DNA of 64,000 bases. Source: MTP4 sp052056915. Lineage in GTDB: Archaea; Halobacteriota; Methanosarcinia; Methanosarcinales; Methanosarcinaceae. Positions 43,261 through 51,530 of the stretch are shown piece after piece; the first letter of the stretch is position 1, and each line of letters starts with the position of its first letter. A program made the translations under genes and the position numbers. The notes under the pieces were generated by a model. It saw nothing but the letters and a program-made list of their open reading frames with translations. It ran no database searches and was not told where the DNA came from. The stretch spans positions 3,782,001-3,846,000 of the forward strand of contig NZ_CP195119.1 of NCBI RefSeq assembly GCF_052056915.1. Reading direction: 5' to 3'.

Positions 43261-43309
43261 ATGAGAATATGAGGAGCTATTCAAAAAAGCAGGCAAACCC
43301 TCCAAAAGC

Positions 43310-44002
43310 TCATTCCAGAGCAAGTTCTACCGCTGCAAGCGCATGGATCTTCGTGGTATCAAACACGGGAACTTCCGCGTCCTCCTGCCCGATAAGCAGT
43401 GGGATTTCGGTACACCCGAGGACGATGCCCTCTGCTCCTTTTGAAACAAGGTCTCCGATGATTTCCCTGAATTTCTCCCTGGAATCGTCCTTTATAAGAC
43501 CCAGACACAGTTCATTGAAAATCACGCTGTTCACGAATTCCCGGTCCCCTGCCTCAGGAATAAGCACCTTGATTCCGAACTTATCTTCGAGCCGCTCCCT
43601 GTAAAAAGCTTCCTCCATGGTGAACTTCGTACCCAGAAGCCCTACTTTTTCCAGCCCTTCCGCCTGAATCTCCCCGGCAGCCGCATCAGCGATGTGCAGC
43701 AGCGGGAGCCCGGCTTTTGCTTCCACCTTTTCCGCAAGTTTGTGCATGGTGTTCGTGCAGATCAGGAGGAAATCCGCTCCCGCCTCTTTCAGTTCCAGGG
43801 CAGCCTCGCCAAGGCGGGCTTCCAGCCCTTCCCAGTTCCCGACGGCCAGCATTTCCTCGATTTCCCCGAAATCAACCGAGTAGAGGACGCACTTTGCGGA
43901 GTGCAGCCCACCTATTTTTTCCTTTACCGCCTCATTAACAAGCCTGTAATACTCGAGGGAAGATTCCCAGCTCATCCCGCCGATCATTCCTATCGTTTTC
44001 AT
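43310..44002 (-). CDS. Aspartate/glutamate racemase family protein
   Basis: The 230-residue protein has the family opening MKTIGMIGGMSWESSLEYY, the first catalytic cysteine in LLICTNTMHK and the second in GIVLGCTEIPLL. These two cysteines act as base and acid in cofactor-independent racemisation of aspartate or a related amino acid. The ATG at 44002 follows GAGG. Downstream lies a small repeat array. The precise amino acid is not determinable. It stands alone, between the TPR locus and a sulfur-compound permease gene. Confidence 0.92.
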   Translation of the reverse strand: MKTIGMIGGMSWESSLEYYRLVNEAVKEKIGGLHSAKCVLYSVDFGEIEEMLAVGNWEGLEARLGEAALELKEAGADFLLICTNTMHKLAEKVEAKAGLPLLHIADAAAGEIQAEGLEKVGLLGTKFTMEEAFYRERLEDKFGIKVLIPEAGDREFVNSVIFNELCLGLIKDDSREKFREIIGDLVSKGAEGIVLGCTEIPLLIGQEDAEVPVFDTTKIHALAAVELALE

Positions 44003-44261
44003 GCAAAAACCTCAAATAAACCCATTTTTCGAATATTCGATACAATAAAACACTTTTAATTAATTAAAGTATTATACCTGAAACGTTTCAAATTCAGCAC
44101 TGTTCATATCTACACGTTTCACACCCAGCACTTTTCACATATAAGACGTCTCAAAACTAAAACTTTTCACATACAACACGCCTCAAAACTAAGACATCTC
44201 AAAGTTAACATGTTTGCAGGATAAAAAGATCCTAACATATTCACAGGAGAAAACGATTCCA

Positions 44262-45065
44262 ATGCCTGACTGCCTGACCTACTTATTTCTCTTTCCCGTA
44301 GCTGTCATTATTGCAATCCTTGCTATGTCCGCAGGCATTTCGGGCACGAACTTCTGGATTCCAGTCTATATCATATGGCTTGGATTTGACGCAAAAACGG
44401 CTTTCTGGCTCGGGCTTTTGACCATGATCTTCGGGTTTGGTTCCGGCGTACTCAGGAACCTGAAACAGAAAACCGTTAACTGGTACATCGTTAAAGAGTA
44501 CCTGAAAATCACGATCCCGGCAGCTATTGTAGGGGCCCTACTGGTGCCCTTTGCCCCCGTGGGAATCCTTCTGCTCCTTTTCGCAAGTTTCATCCTGGGA
44601 TACGGAAGCTACCTCATATACCGCTACTGGCTTTACTACAGGGGAAAAGTCCCGGAAGAATTCGTAACCCGTGATAATATATGCTGGAAACGCGCTGCTG
44701 TTGCCGGCTTTTTGAAAGGGCTCATCGCAACCGGGCTTGGAAAGCTGATAACCCCCTGCATCCTGGAGCATAAAGAAATCAGCTCTCCTGCGGAAGCTGT
44801 GGGTTCCACGGTCCCCATAATCTTTGTTGTGAACATTATTGCCCTTCTCTTCCGCCTGACCCCGGACTTTGTTTCTGTCCTGGTAGAACAAAAGGTGCTT
44901 ATCTTTGATACGATGCTCTGGGTAGTTCCGGGAGTGGTCCTTGGAGGGCAGATGGGCCCGGCTGTTGCAAGAAGATTCTCGCCGCAGGGAATGAGGCTTT
45001 ATGTAGGAGTCCTGTTAATCGGCGTCAGCATGTTGATATATCTAAGGGCCTTTGCCCTGATTTAA
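44262..45065 (+). CDS. TSUP (TauE/SafE) family membrane permease
   Basis: The ATG at 44262 (MPDCLTYLFLFPVAVI) is chosen behind AGGAGA; the frame is open 16 codons upstream to a TTG. Eight to nine hydrophobic segments include ISGTNFWIPVYIIWLGFDAK and the later GFLKGLIATGLGKLITPCIL, both typical of the family, which exports or imports sulfite, sulfonates or similar anions. Length (267) is usual. The substrate is unknown. The leader region 44080-44210 is full of short imperfect repeats (CACACCCAGCACTTTTCACAT and variants). Confidence 0.9.
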   Translation: MPDCLTYLFLFPVAVIIAILAMSAGISGTNFWIPVYIIWLGFDAKTAFWLGLLTMIFGFGSGVLRNLKQKTVNWYIVKEYLKITIPAAIVGALLVPFAPVGILLLLFASFILGYGSYLIYRYWLYYRGKVPEEFVTRDNICWKRAAVAGFLKGLIATGLGKLITPCILEHKEISSPAEAVGSTVPIIFVVNIIALLFRLTPDFVSVLVEQKVLIFDTMLWVVPGVVLGGQMGPAVARRFSPQGMRLYVGVLLIGVSMLIYLRAFALI

Positions 45066-45081
45066 TACTCGAACGGCTTTG

Positions 45082-45167
45082 TAGAAAACCAATATAATGA
45101 ACCCGGAATCAGGCTTCTTAGAAAACCAATATAATGAACCCGGAATCAGGCTTCTTAGAAAACCAAT
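45082..45167. repeat. Direct repeat, 37-bp unit, 2.3 copies
   Basis: A 37-base unit starting TAGAAAACCAATATAATGAA and ending CAGGCTTCT occupies 45082-45118 and 45119-45155, with a third start (TAGAAAACCAAT) at 45156. It begins 17 bases after the TSUP permease stop codon. Confidence 0.92.
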
Positions 45168-45204
45168 CCAGATCAAACAGGACAGGGTAGCTGCAATTAT
45201 TCTT

Positions 45205-45290
45205 TTCAGCTATTCCAGACGACCTTTTTTCGATTTGCTTTATAGGTACCGGCGCTCTCACCGGTCATCGAAGATGACCGGCTTTTCCAT
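45205..45290 (+). repeat. Dispersed hairpin element, copy 1
   Basis: An 86-base element contains TTCAGCTATTCCA, then GGTACCGGCGCTCTCA and a perfect nine-base-pair hairpin CCGGTCATC-GAA-GATGACCGG (45261-45281) followed by CTTTTCC. A full-length inverted copy lies at 46679-46761 and a partial one at 46332-46405. Confidence 0.85.
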
Positions 45291-45729
45291 AAAGGATATT
45301 TAAATGAGTATTTAAGTGAGTAAAAATAGTGTGGAAGCGCCCAAAAATATGTTTGGCAACTATAGTCCCGAAGGTAAATATTTACACTTACTTTAAACCA
45401 CGGAAGACACGGAAAGCACGGAAGGATTACTCTCCTATTTAAGTTATTCAGTTTTTCCGCACTTTCTGTGATTGAATTTTACCTCGAGATTAGTGAAAAA
45501 GGAAAGACTCCAAAAAACAAAAAACAAAAAAAGCAAAAACTCCGGGAAGCAAAAAGCAAAAACTCCAGAAAACGAAACACAAAAAGCAAAAACTCCGGAA
45601 GGCAAAAAGCGAAAAACTCCAAAAAAACAATATAGATGGAGCGGTTTATAAGTATAAAACCCCGGTATCAGGCAAAAAACCGAAAAAAATTGTTTGATAA
45701 CCATTAAACAACCCCAGAAAAGGATAAAC

Positions 45730-46137
45730 ATGTTTCTAAAACTCTTTTCCCTTTTCCTGATTATTCCCCTCGTGGAACTCTACCTCCTGCTCAAGATAGG
45801 AGGCATAATCGGCGCTTTCAACACAGTGCTGGTCATCTTCATAACCGCAACTATTGGCGCTTACCTTGCAAAAAGCCAGGGCTTCCTTGTACTCCGCAAG
45901 ATCCAGGAAGCAAACAGCCAGGGCTACATGCCCGGAAACGAACTCCTGCACGGCCTCTTCGTCCTCATCGGCGGCTTTGCCCTCCTTACCCCCGGTTTCC
46001 TGACCGACGCCATTGGGTTTTCCATGCTCATCCCCCAGATCCGGGAAATCTACGTGGGCCTTGCAAAAGAGACGCTCCGGAAGAAGATCGAAAGGGGAGA
46101 TGTGCAGATGCACATGTATACGAATTTCAGACCCTGA
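45730..46137 (+). CDS. fxsA: FxsA-family membrane protein
   Basis: The ATG at 45730 (MFLKLFSLFLIIPLVELYLL) follows AAAGGATAAAC; the frame is open 12 codons upstream without a site. The 135-residue protein has the FxsA pattern: first helix ending LLLKIGGIIGAF, a second helix with VIFITATIGAYLAKSQG and a third with ELLHGLFVLIGGFALLTPGF. E. coli FxsA counters exclusion of phage T7; the general role is unknown. It is enclosed by two inverted copies of a hairpin repeat. The purine-rich tract at 45480-45630 precedes it. Confidence 0.9.
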   Translation: MFLKLFSLFLIIPLVELYLLLKIGGIIGAFNTVLVIFITATIGAYLAKSQGFLVLRKIQEANSQGYMPGNELLHGLFVLIGGFALLTPGFLTDAIGFSMLIPQIREIYVGLAKETLRKKIERGDVQMHMYTNFRP

Positions 46138-46171
46138 AAAGGGAGACTCCTGCTTTTTACTTTACTTTTAT

Positions 46172-46309
46172 TTATTTCAGCCCGGTATCGGCATCGTTTT
46201 CCTGTCCGGTGAACCCGTATTTCTCCAGACCGCCTGACCTGACCTGGCCGTAGGGGAAGTAATCGCTGCTTTCGACCTCAAGCCCGCCTTCGTTTACAAT
46301 ACGCTCAGG
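46172..46309 (-). pseudogene. Relic of an Rhs/YD-repeat protein core
   Basis: Read on the minus strand, 45 codons give PERIVNEGGLEVESSDYF, then PYGQVRSGGLEKYGFTGQEN and DADTGLK before TAA at 46172-46174. The pattern YFPYGxVxSGGxxxYGFTGQExDxDTGL is the conserved C-terminal core of Rhs-type repeat proteins, which normally continues with LYYYGARYYD. Here a stop follows immediately, and another stop closes the frame upstream, so this is a fragment and not a working gene. It lies between fxsA and a hairpin repeat. Confidence 0.8.
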
Positions 46310-46331
46310 CCTTTAACAGCCCTTAACAGCC

Positions 46332-46405
46332 GGATTTTTTGTTCGACCTCGGAACCCCGGGCTCTCACCGGGCGCGAGCGCAGCGAAGCGGCCGGCTTTT
46401 CCATA
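46332..46405 (+). repeat. Dispersed hairpin element, copy 2 (diverged)
   Basis: GGCTCTCACCGG followed by a GC-rich inverted repeat (CCGG-GCGC to GCGG-CCGG, 46368-46395) and CTTTTCCATAAA. It shares the CTCTCACCGG and CCGGCTTTTCC(ATAAA) ends with copy 1 but its stem has drifted. It lies directly upstream (in minus-strand terms) of the Rhs relic. Confidence 0.7.
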
Positions 46406-46678
46406 AAAATTCATAGAAAAAGACGCGAAATTTGACGATTTAAACCTTTTTTCCGTTGTATTGACTAAAAATTAAAGCCGTATATTTTTTTCTGAACACT
46501 CCAAATAAGCCAGATGTATGCTTTTTTTGTTTATGCAAATGTCCTGTAAAAGTCATCAAGAGATACTTGATAGTCATTTGGATGAACAATTACAGTCATT
46601 GTAATATATTTTTTAGTTATACAGATGACTTTTGTCAGTCATCTTGAGATACTTTTTAGTTATGCAAATATACTTTTC

Positions 46679-46761
46679 GGAAAAAGCCGGTCGTCTTGGA
46701 CGACCGGTGAGAGCGTCGGTACCTGAAAGGCAATCCGAAAAAGGTTTTTGGAATAACTGAA
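46679..46761 (-). repeat. Dispersed hairpin element, copy 3 (inverted)
   Basis: On the minus strand this reads TTCAGTTATTCC, then GGTACCGACGCTCTCA, then CCGGTCGTC-CAA-GACGACCGG and CTTTTTCC. It is an inverted copy of the 45205-45290 element. In the stem, one A-T pair of copy 1 is G-C here, so base pairing is kept while the sequence changes. The spacer 46406-46678 holds AT-rich sequence with imperfect repeats of AGTCATC.AGAGATACTT. Confidence 0.85.
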
Positions 46762-46806
46762 TGATCGGATCACGATCGCCTTTTCCGGATTAAAAGATAG
46801 AAGGCT

Positions 46807-47532
46807 TCAGAAAAGAAGCCCGAACAGGTAAACCAGAAGCGGTGCAAGGAAAACCGTAAGCAGACCCGCAATCCCGATTGCAAGCCCGCTCATCGCCCCT
46901 TCGGTTTCCCCGAGTTCTATGGCTTTGGTGGTCCCGAGGGCGTGGGAAGCGGTGCCGATGGCAACACCGACCGCAACTTTGTCTTTTATCCGGAAGCAGC
47001 GGCAGATAAACGGCCCCACGACGGCTCCGATGATTCCCGTGATCACGATTGCTGCCACGGTTACGGCGGGCAGGCCGCCAAGCTGCCTTGAGATTTCCAT
47101 GCCTATGGGGGTGGTAACGGACTTCGGGACAAGGGAAATGCTCAGGGCTTCATCAAGCCCGAAGAAGCGGGAGAGGACGAGGATGCTTGACATTCCCGCA
47201 ATGCTGCCTGCGCTTATGCCGGCCAGGATTGGGAGGGCATCGCTTTTCAGGAGCTGGATCTTTTTATAGAGGGGAACTGCAAGGACGACGGTTGCGGGTC
47301 CCAGGAAGAAGGATATGTAGTCCCCGCCCCGGTTAAAAGTCTCGAAATCGATCCCTGTGTACAGGAGGAGAAGAATTACGATTACACAGCCTACAAGGAG
47401 GGGATTCAGGGCTGATACCCTGACCTTTTTGTACAGTACAAGGCCTATCTGGTAGGCGACGAGGGAGAGCAGAATCCCAAAAAGGGGTGTGGAAACGAAC
47501 TCTTCGGCAAGATACGCCTGCAAGCCCGGCAT
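46807..47532 (-). CDS. lrgB: LrgB-family membrane protein
   Basis: The 241-residue protein has six or seven hydrophobic segments and the LrgB/CidB motifs SISLVPKSVTTPIGMEISR and GTASHALGTTKAIELGETEG. In bacteria LrgA/LrgB work as holin-antiholin-like or transport proteins affecting murein hydrolase export and pyruvate or glycolate uptake; archaea lack murein, so transport is the more likely role. The ATG directly follows the lrgA stop (TAA at 47533-47535), so translation is coupled. Together with lrgA it forms a two-gene unit. Confidence 0.93.
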   Translation of the reverse strand: MPGLQAYLAEEFVSTPLFGILLSLVAYQIGLVLYKKVRVSALNPLLVGCVIVILLLLYTGIDFETFNRGGDYISFFLGPATVVLAVPLYKKIQLLKSDALPILAGISAGSIAGMSSILVLSRFFGLDEALSISLVPKSVTTPIGMEISRQLGGLPAVTVAAIVITGIIGAVVGPFICRCFRIKDKVAVGVAIGTASHALGTTKAIELGETEGAMSGLAIGIAGLLTVFLAPLLVYLFGLLF

Positions 47533-48036
47533 TTAGCTCACCTGTCCCTGAACATGCTCTTGCACATTCTCATGTACATTTCTCTGTGCAGGCTCTGCGA
47601 CCCCTGTATTTACAACAGTTCTGGCTTTTGTTCCAGACGCAGCTTTTTCGGCTGTAACTCCGAGTTTTTCCGGGGACCCGGATTCAGGCTGCCCTTTATC
47701 AAAGTATTTTTTCACGAGTTCCACGGTAAGCCCTGTCACGGCCAGGATCACAACGGTTGAGAGTACGGAGATTTCGAGAATCGCCGTCCACTTCCCTTCC
47801 AGCAGGGTAAAGCAGGTGATCAGGCTGACTCCTGCGGGCAGGAAGAAAAAAGCCAGGTTATCAAGCAAAAACCCGCTCATTTTGTCGATCATTTCAAGCT
47901 TGATCACGCCCGCAGACAGGCCGAAGAAGAGGAGAAGCATGCCTATGACGTTGCCCGGGACCGGAAGACCGAACGCTTTTTGCAGGAGCTCACCCAGGAA
48001 ATAAATGCTCAGGATAATTGAGAATTGTTTTAGCAA
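47533..48036 (-). CDS. lrgA: CidA/LrgA-family membrane protein
   Basis: The start is put at TTG 48036 (read MLKQFSIILSIYFLGELLQK) because GGAGG at 48047-48051 precedes it and the family begins exactly here; the open frame continues upstream without homology. Four hydrophobic segments with PVPGNVIGMLLLFFGL and FFLPAGVSLITCF match LrgA/CidA. The last 50 residues form a soluble, Gln/Glu/Val-rich tail (ENVQEHVQGQ) not usual for the family. It partners LrgB. Confidence 0.9.
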   Translation of the reverse strand: MLKQFSIILSIYFLGELLQKAFGLPVPGNVIGMLLLFFGLSAGVIKLEMIDKMSGFLLDNLAFFFLPAGVSLITCFTLLEGKWTAILEISVLSTVVILAVTGLTVELVKKYFDKGQPESGSPEKLGVTAEKAASGTKARTVVNTGVAEPAQRNVHENVQEHVQGQVS

Positions 48037-48161
48037 GGTTTGGTTTGCCTCCAAATTAATCAGGTGGGGTACAGGGAAAATTTCATTATATAAAATTGTT
48101 ATGCGTCTAAAAAACAATACCTTCATATTACGAAAAGCCCCTATTTTCATTGGGGGTTTTG

Positions 48162-49340
48162 ATGGGAGAGAAACGTTTCGTATACATGGACCACGCAGCC
48201 ACCACCTTCAGCAAACCCGAGGTGGTTGAGGCTATGCGGTATTTTTTGAAAGAGCATTTCGGGAATCCTTCGTCCCTGTACTCCATAGGGAGGGAAGCCA
48301 GGGAAGCGGTGGAGGCTGCAAGGGAACAGCTTGCAAAAGCCCTCGGAGCCGATCCCGAAGAGATCTATTTTACATCAGGGGGAACGGAGTCCGACAACTG
48401 GGCTGTCAAGGGGACGGCTTTTGCCAGGCGAAAGGAAGGAAAGCACATTATCACAACCCCGATAGAGCACCATGCCGTGCTTTACCCCTGTGAGTACCTG
48501 GAAACGAAGGGCTTTGACGTGACTTACCTGCCTGTGGACGGGGACGGGCTTGTTGACCCTGCGGATGTGGAAGCCGCGATCCGGGACGATACCATCCTGA
48601 TCTCGGTCATGTACGCCAACAACGAGATCGGGACCCTTGAGCCTGTGCCCGAGATAGGGAAAATCGCCGCCGAGAAAGGGATTCCCTTCCATACCGATGC
48701 CGTGCAGGTGATAGGGAAAATCCCGCTGGACATGAAGCGGGCTCATTCGGACGTGGACATGCTTTCCCTTTCCTCGCACAAGTTCTACGGGCCGAAAGGG
48801 GTTGGAGCCCTCTACATCCGGAAAGGGGTGGAAATCGATAATTACATGCACGGAGGCGCACAGGAACGGGGAAAGCGGGCCGGGACGGAAAATGTCGCCG
48901 GGATTGTCGGCATGGCAAAGGCAATCGAGCTTGCTACCGCAGACATCGAAACCCATAATAAAAAGATAAGGAAGCTTCGGGACCGGCTCAGGGCAGGCGT
49001 CCTGGAAATTCCCCATACCCGGCTGAACGGGCACCCGGAAAAGCGCCTGCCGGGAAACCTTAACTTCAGTTTCGAGTTTATCGAGGGAGAAGCCCTGCTG
49101 CTCATGCTTGACCAGGCAGGGATCTGCGGGTCTACGGGAAGCGCCTGTTCCTCGGGTTCGGTCGGCCCTTCGCATGTGCTCACCGCAATCGGTCTCTCTC
49201 CGGAAATCGCGCAGGGGACACTTCGCCTGAGCCTGGGGGACGCCAACAGCGAAGAGGATATAGACTACGTACTCGAGGTGCTGCCGGAAGTTGTCGAGAA
49301 ATTGAGGGCAATGTCCCCGTTCTATAAGCCAACAGCCTGA
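48162..49340 (+). CDS. iscS: Cysteine desulfurase
   Basis: The ATG at 48162 (MGEKRFVYMDHAATTFSKPE) follows TTGGGGG. The 392-residue PLP enzyme has ATTFSKPEVVEAM, the lysine in SLSSHKFYGPKG and the mobile cysteine loop ICGSTGSACSSGS, so it can abstract sulfur from cysteine and donate it as persulfide. It is followed, 64 bases later on the same strand, by a scaffold gene. Divergent from lrgA. It is probably the iron-sulfur cluster assembly desulfurase, but IscS-type enzymes also serve thionucleoside synthesis. Confidence 0.95.
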   Translation: MGEKRFVYMDHAATTFSKPEVVEAMRYFLKEHFGNPSSLYSIGREAREAVEAAREQLAKALGADPEEIYFTSGGTESDNWAVKGTAFARRKEGKHIITTPIEHHAVLYPCEYLETKGFDVTYLPVDGDGLVDPADVEAAIRDDTILISVMYANNEIGTLEPVPEIGKIAAEKGIPFHTDAVQVIGKIPLDMKRAHSDVDMLSLSSHKFYGPKGVGALYIRKGVEIDNYMHGGAQERGKRAGTENVAGIVGMAKAIELATADIETHNKKIRKLRDRLRAGVLEIPHTRLNGHPEKRLPGNLNFSFEFIEGEALLLMLDQAGICGSTGSACSSGSVGPSHVLTAIGLSPEIAQGTLRLSLGDANSEEDIDYVLEVLPEVVEKLRAMSPFYKPTA

Positions 49341-49404
49341 GCCGACAGCCTGAGCCGACAGTCTGAAACAGGTGCTTGAGAAACGAATTCAAGGAGGAAA
49401 CAGG

Positions 49405-49797
49405 GTGTACAATGAAAAGGTGATGGACCACTTCACAAACCCGCGAAACGTGGGGGAAATCGAAGGCGCCGACGGGGTAGGGGAAGCCGGAAACCCTCAC
49501 GGGGATTTCATGAAAATATTCCTGAAGGTAAAGGACAACCTCATCGAGGATGTGAAGTTCAAGACCTTCGGCTGTGCGGCGGCAATCGCATCGAGTAGCA
49601 TGGCAACGGAACTGATCAAGGGAAAGCCCCTGGAAGAAGCCTGGGACCTGACAAACGAAGCCGTTTCCGAAGCCCTCGGGGGCCTGCCTCCCGGAAAACT
49701 TGAGTGCTCAGTGGTCTCCAGGGAAGCCATCCACATGGCGATCAACGAATATAGGAAAAAGCAGGGACTTGAGCCCTGGGAAGAGAAACAGCAGTAA
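49405..49797 (+). CDS. iscU: IscU/NifU-like Fe-S scaffold, first ligand cysteine missing
   Basis: The GTG at 49405 (MYNEKVMDHFTNPRNVGEIE) follows GGAGGAAACAGG. The 130-residue protein is an IscU/NifU-N scaffold: the second and third cysteines are present in FKTFGCAAAIASSSMATE and KLECSVVSREAIH. The first cysteine, normally in GNPVCGD or similar, is absent: the segment reads GNPHGDFMKI, one residue shorter and with His where the motif should hold Val-Cys. IscU proteins assemble [2Fe-2S] clusters on three cysteines and sometimes an Asp or His; this one could use the histidine or be a dedicated variant. It is co-transcribed with iscS. Confidence 0.9.
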   Translation: MYNEKVMDHFTNPRNVGEIEGADGVGEAGNPHGDFMKIFLKVKDNLIEDVKFKTFGCAAAIASSSMATELIKGKPLEEAWDLTNEAVSEALGGLPPGKLECSVVSREAIHMAINEYRKKQGLEPWEEKQQ

Positions 49798-49814
49798 AAA
49801 CCCGGCCCTTAGAG

Positions 49815-49975
49815 AAGAAAAGGAAGAGAAAAAGGAGAAAGAGGAAGAGGAAAAGGAAATAGAAAGAGAAAAAGGAGAAAGAGGAAGGGGAGAAAGAGGA
49901 AGGGGAGAAAGAGGAAGGGGAGAAAGGAAAGATAAGGAAGAGAAAAAGGAGAAAGAAAGGAGCAGAGGTAAGCCC
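49815..49975. repeat. Homopurine tract with GAGAAAGAGGAAGGG repeats
   Basis: The plus strand is entirely A/G for about 160 bases after the iscU stop, built of GAGAAAGAGGAAGGG and GAGAAAAAGGAGAAAG units. It is a coding-strand purine run, unlike the polypyrimidine 3' tracts of the minus-strand genes. Confidence 0.88.
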
Positions 49976-50106
49976 GGAAAATTGAAGTCCCTAAAACTGA
50001 GATCCCGGAGAACTGAGGGCGGCCCCTAAAACCCTAAAAGAACCGCATGCGGAGAAGCTCAGAGAGAAGAGATTCTCAGTTAAGGTTTGAGGACTGTTTT
50101 CAAGCA

Positions 50107-50192
50107 AAGGCTGACTTGAGGCAGCGTAAAACCTCTGAAGGCAGCATGATACCTGGAAAGAACTTTATTGAAGTCAGCCTTAGCTTTTTTTT
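50107..50192 (+). ncRNA. Candidate structured RNA with multi-stem fold and T-run
   Basis: AAGGCTGACTT (50107-50117) pairs perfectly with AAGTCAGCCTT (50171-50181), followed by eight Ts (50185-50192). Inside are two similar small hairpins, AGGCAGCGTAAAACCT and AGGCAGCATGATACCT, both closing AGG with CCT and sharing the loop start CAGC. A short open frame runs through this region on each strand, but without ribosome-binding sites or recognisable protein. The fold and U-run suggest a small non-coding RNA or structured 3' end; the orientation is inferred from the T-run. The remainder of 49976-50463 shows no gene. Confidence 0.5.
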
Positions 50193-50463
50193 GGAGGAAA
50201 ATGCTCAAACTTGCAAATTCGGTGGGTTTACCTCCGCTCATGTTTGCTATGCAAGGTAGTAAAACAAGATCAAGTAACATAAAGCATATTATTTAGCTAA
50301 CGAATTATATTCGAAAAGCTAACGATGGGCACCAGAACTAAAACTGAAACAGTTTCAGGAAAGTGCCAAAAAGTTATAAAAATAATTTGCCCTGTCAGAA
50401 ATTTAAAACATCCTGCTCCTGTTTTATCGTAAACTTAATCAGGAAAAGCTCAGATTTTACCCT

Positions 50464-51399
50464 ATGAAAAAAATAGGGATTGTAGTCACCGACCCTGAGG
50501 ACTGGACGGCCCGGGCCCTGATCGAGGCAGCCCGGGAAGAAGGCTTTTTTCCTCTTATTCTTGACCTCAGGAGCGCAGAGGTCAGCATAAACTCACAAAC
50601 TGATTTTAAAGTAGGGGAAACCCGCCTTAGCGACCTTGACGCCGTGGTCGTGCGGGACGTTGGAGCAGGCACCCTGGAAGGGGTTTCTTTCAGGTTCGAC
50701 ATCCTGAGGGAGCTTGAAGCGGAAGGAATCCCGGTCATCAATTCCCCCGAAGCAATCCAGAACGCCGCCAACAAATACCACGCTTCCTGGCTCCTGGCAA
50801 AAGCCGGGCTTCCTGTGCCCGAAACCGAAGCCGTACAGAGCGTCGACCTGGCCCTGAAGGTTGTCTCAGGGTTCGGGGATGCGGTCATAAAACCTGTTTT
50901 CGGGTACAAGGGAAAGGATATTGTAAGGGTAAGGGACGGAGAAGTCCTCTTTTCGGACCGGAAAAGCCAGCCCGTTCCCGTGGAGGAGGCCCTGGAAGCC
51001 CTGCTTGCAGAAAGGGGAATGCTCTACATTCAGGAGTTCATTGAAAACCCGGGCAGGGACATCAGGGCTTTTGTGGTCGGAGGCAAAACAGTCGGGGCCA
51101 TTTACCGCAGGGCTCCTGCCGGGTCCTGGGTAAACAACCTCAGCCAGGGCGGAAGCGCGGACCGCTGCGTGCTGACCGAAGAGCAAAAAAACCTTGCAGA
51201 AAAAGCAGCAGAAGCAATCGGGGCTGTTTTTGCGGGTGTGGATATCATAGAGGGTACGGAAGAGGAGAGTGGAAACAGAAGCAGAAACACCCAGAAAATC
51301 CTGGAAGTTAACGGGACACCTTCCGGAAAAGGCATCTTCGATTCCTGGGGGATAAATCCCGCCGTGGATATCCTGGGGTACATGAAAAATATTTTATGA
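50464..51399 (+). CDS. mptN: RimK-type ATP-grasp ligase (MptN-like tetrahydromethanopterin:L-glutamate ligase)
   Basis: The 311-residue protein is an ATP-grasp ligase of the RimK family: GIPVINSPEAIQNAANKYH, SGFGDAVIKPVFGYKGKDI, LYIQEFIENPGRDIRAFVVG and the metal-binding IEG..ILEVNGTPSGKGI. Methanosarcina make tetrahydrosarcinapterin by adding glutamate to tetrahydromethanopterin with MptN, and this protein fits that role; a CofF-type F420 alpha-glutamate ligase is the main alternative because the two are close paralogues. The ATG at 50464 has no ribosome-binding site. It is followed by pth2 but with a 130-base gap. Confidence 0.8.
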   Translation: MKKIGIVVTDPEDWTARALIEAAREEGFFPLILDLRSAEVSINSQTDFKVGETRLSDLDAVVVRDVGAGTLEGVSFRFDILRELEAEGIPVINSPEAIQNAANKYHASWLLAKAGLPVPETEAVQSVDLALKVVSGFGDAVIKPVFGYKGKDIVRVRDGEVLFSDRKSQPVPVEEALEALLAERGMLYIQEFIENPGRDIRAFVVGGKTVGAIYRRAPAGSWVNNLSQGGSADRCVLTEEQKNLAEKAAEAIGAVFAGVDIIEGTEEESGNRSRNTQKILEVNGTPSGKGIFDSWGINPAVDILGYMKNIL

Positions 51400-51530
51400 A
51401 ATTGATTACAAAGATACAATAAATATTGAAGACCCTATGAAAAATAATATGAAAAGTTAGATAGAACCCTCAAAAAAGTACAGGAAACGTTTAAAGTATA
51501 AGTTGACCTTGATTAGGCCCGAGGCAAAGG

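Noticed and set aside
50047..50280. Short open frames on both strands across the RNA candidate
   Set aside because: Neither has a ribosome-binding site or a recognisable protein pattern, and both are interrupted by the hairpin and T-run.
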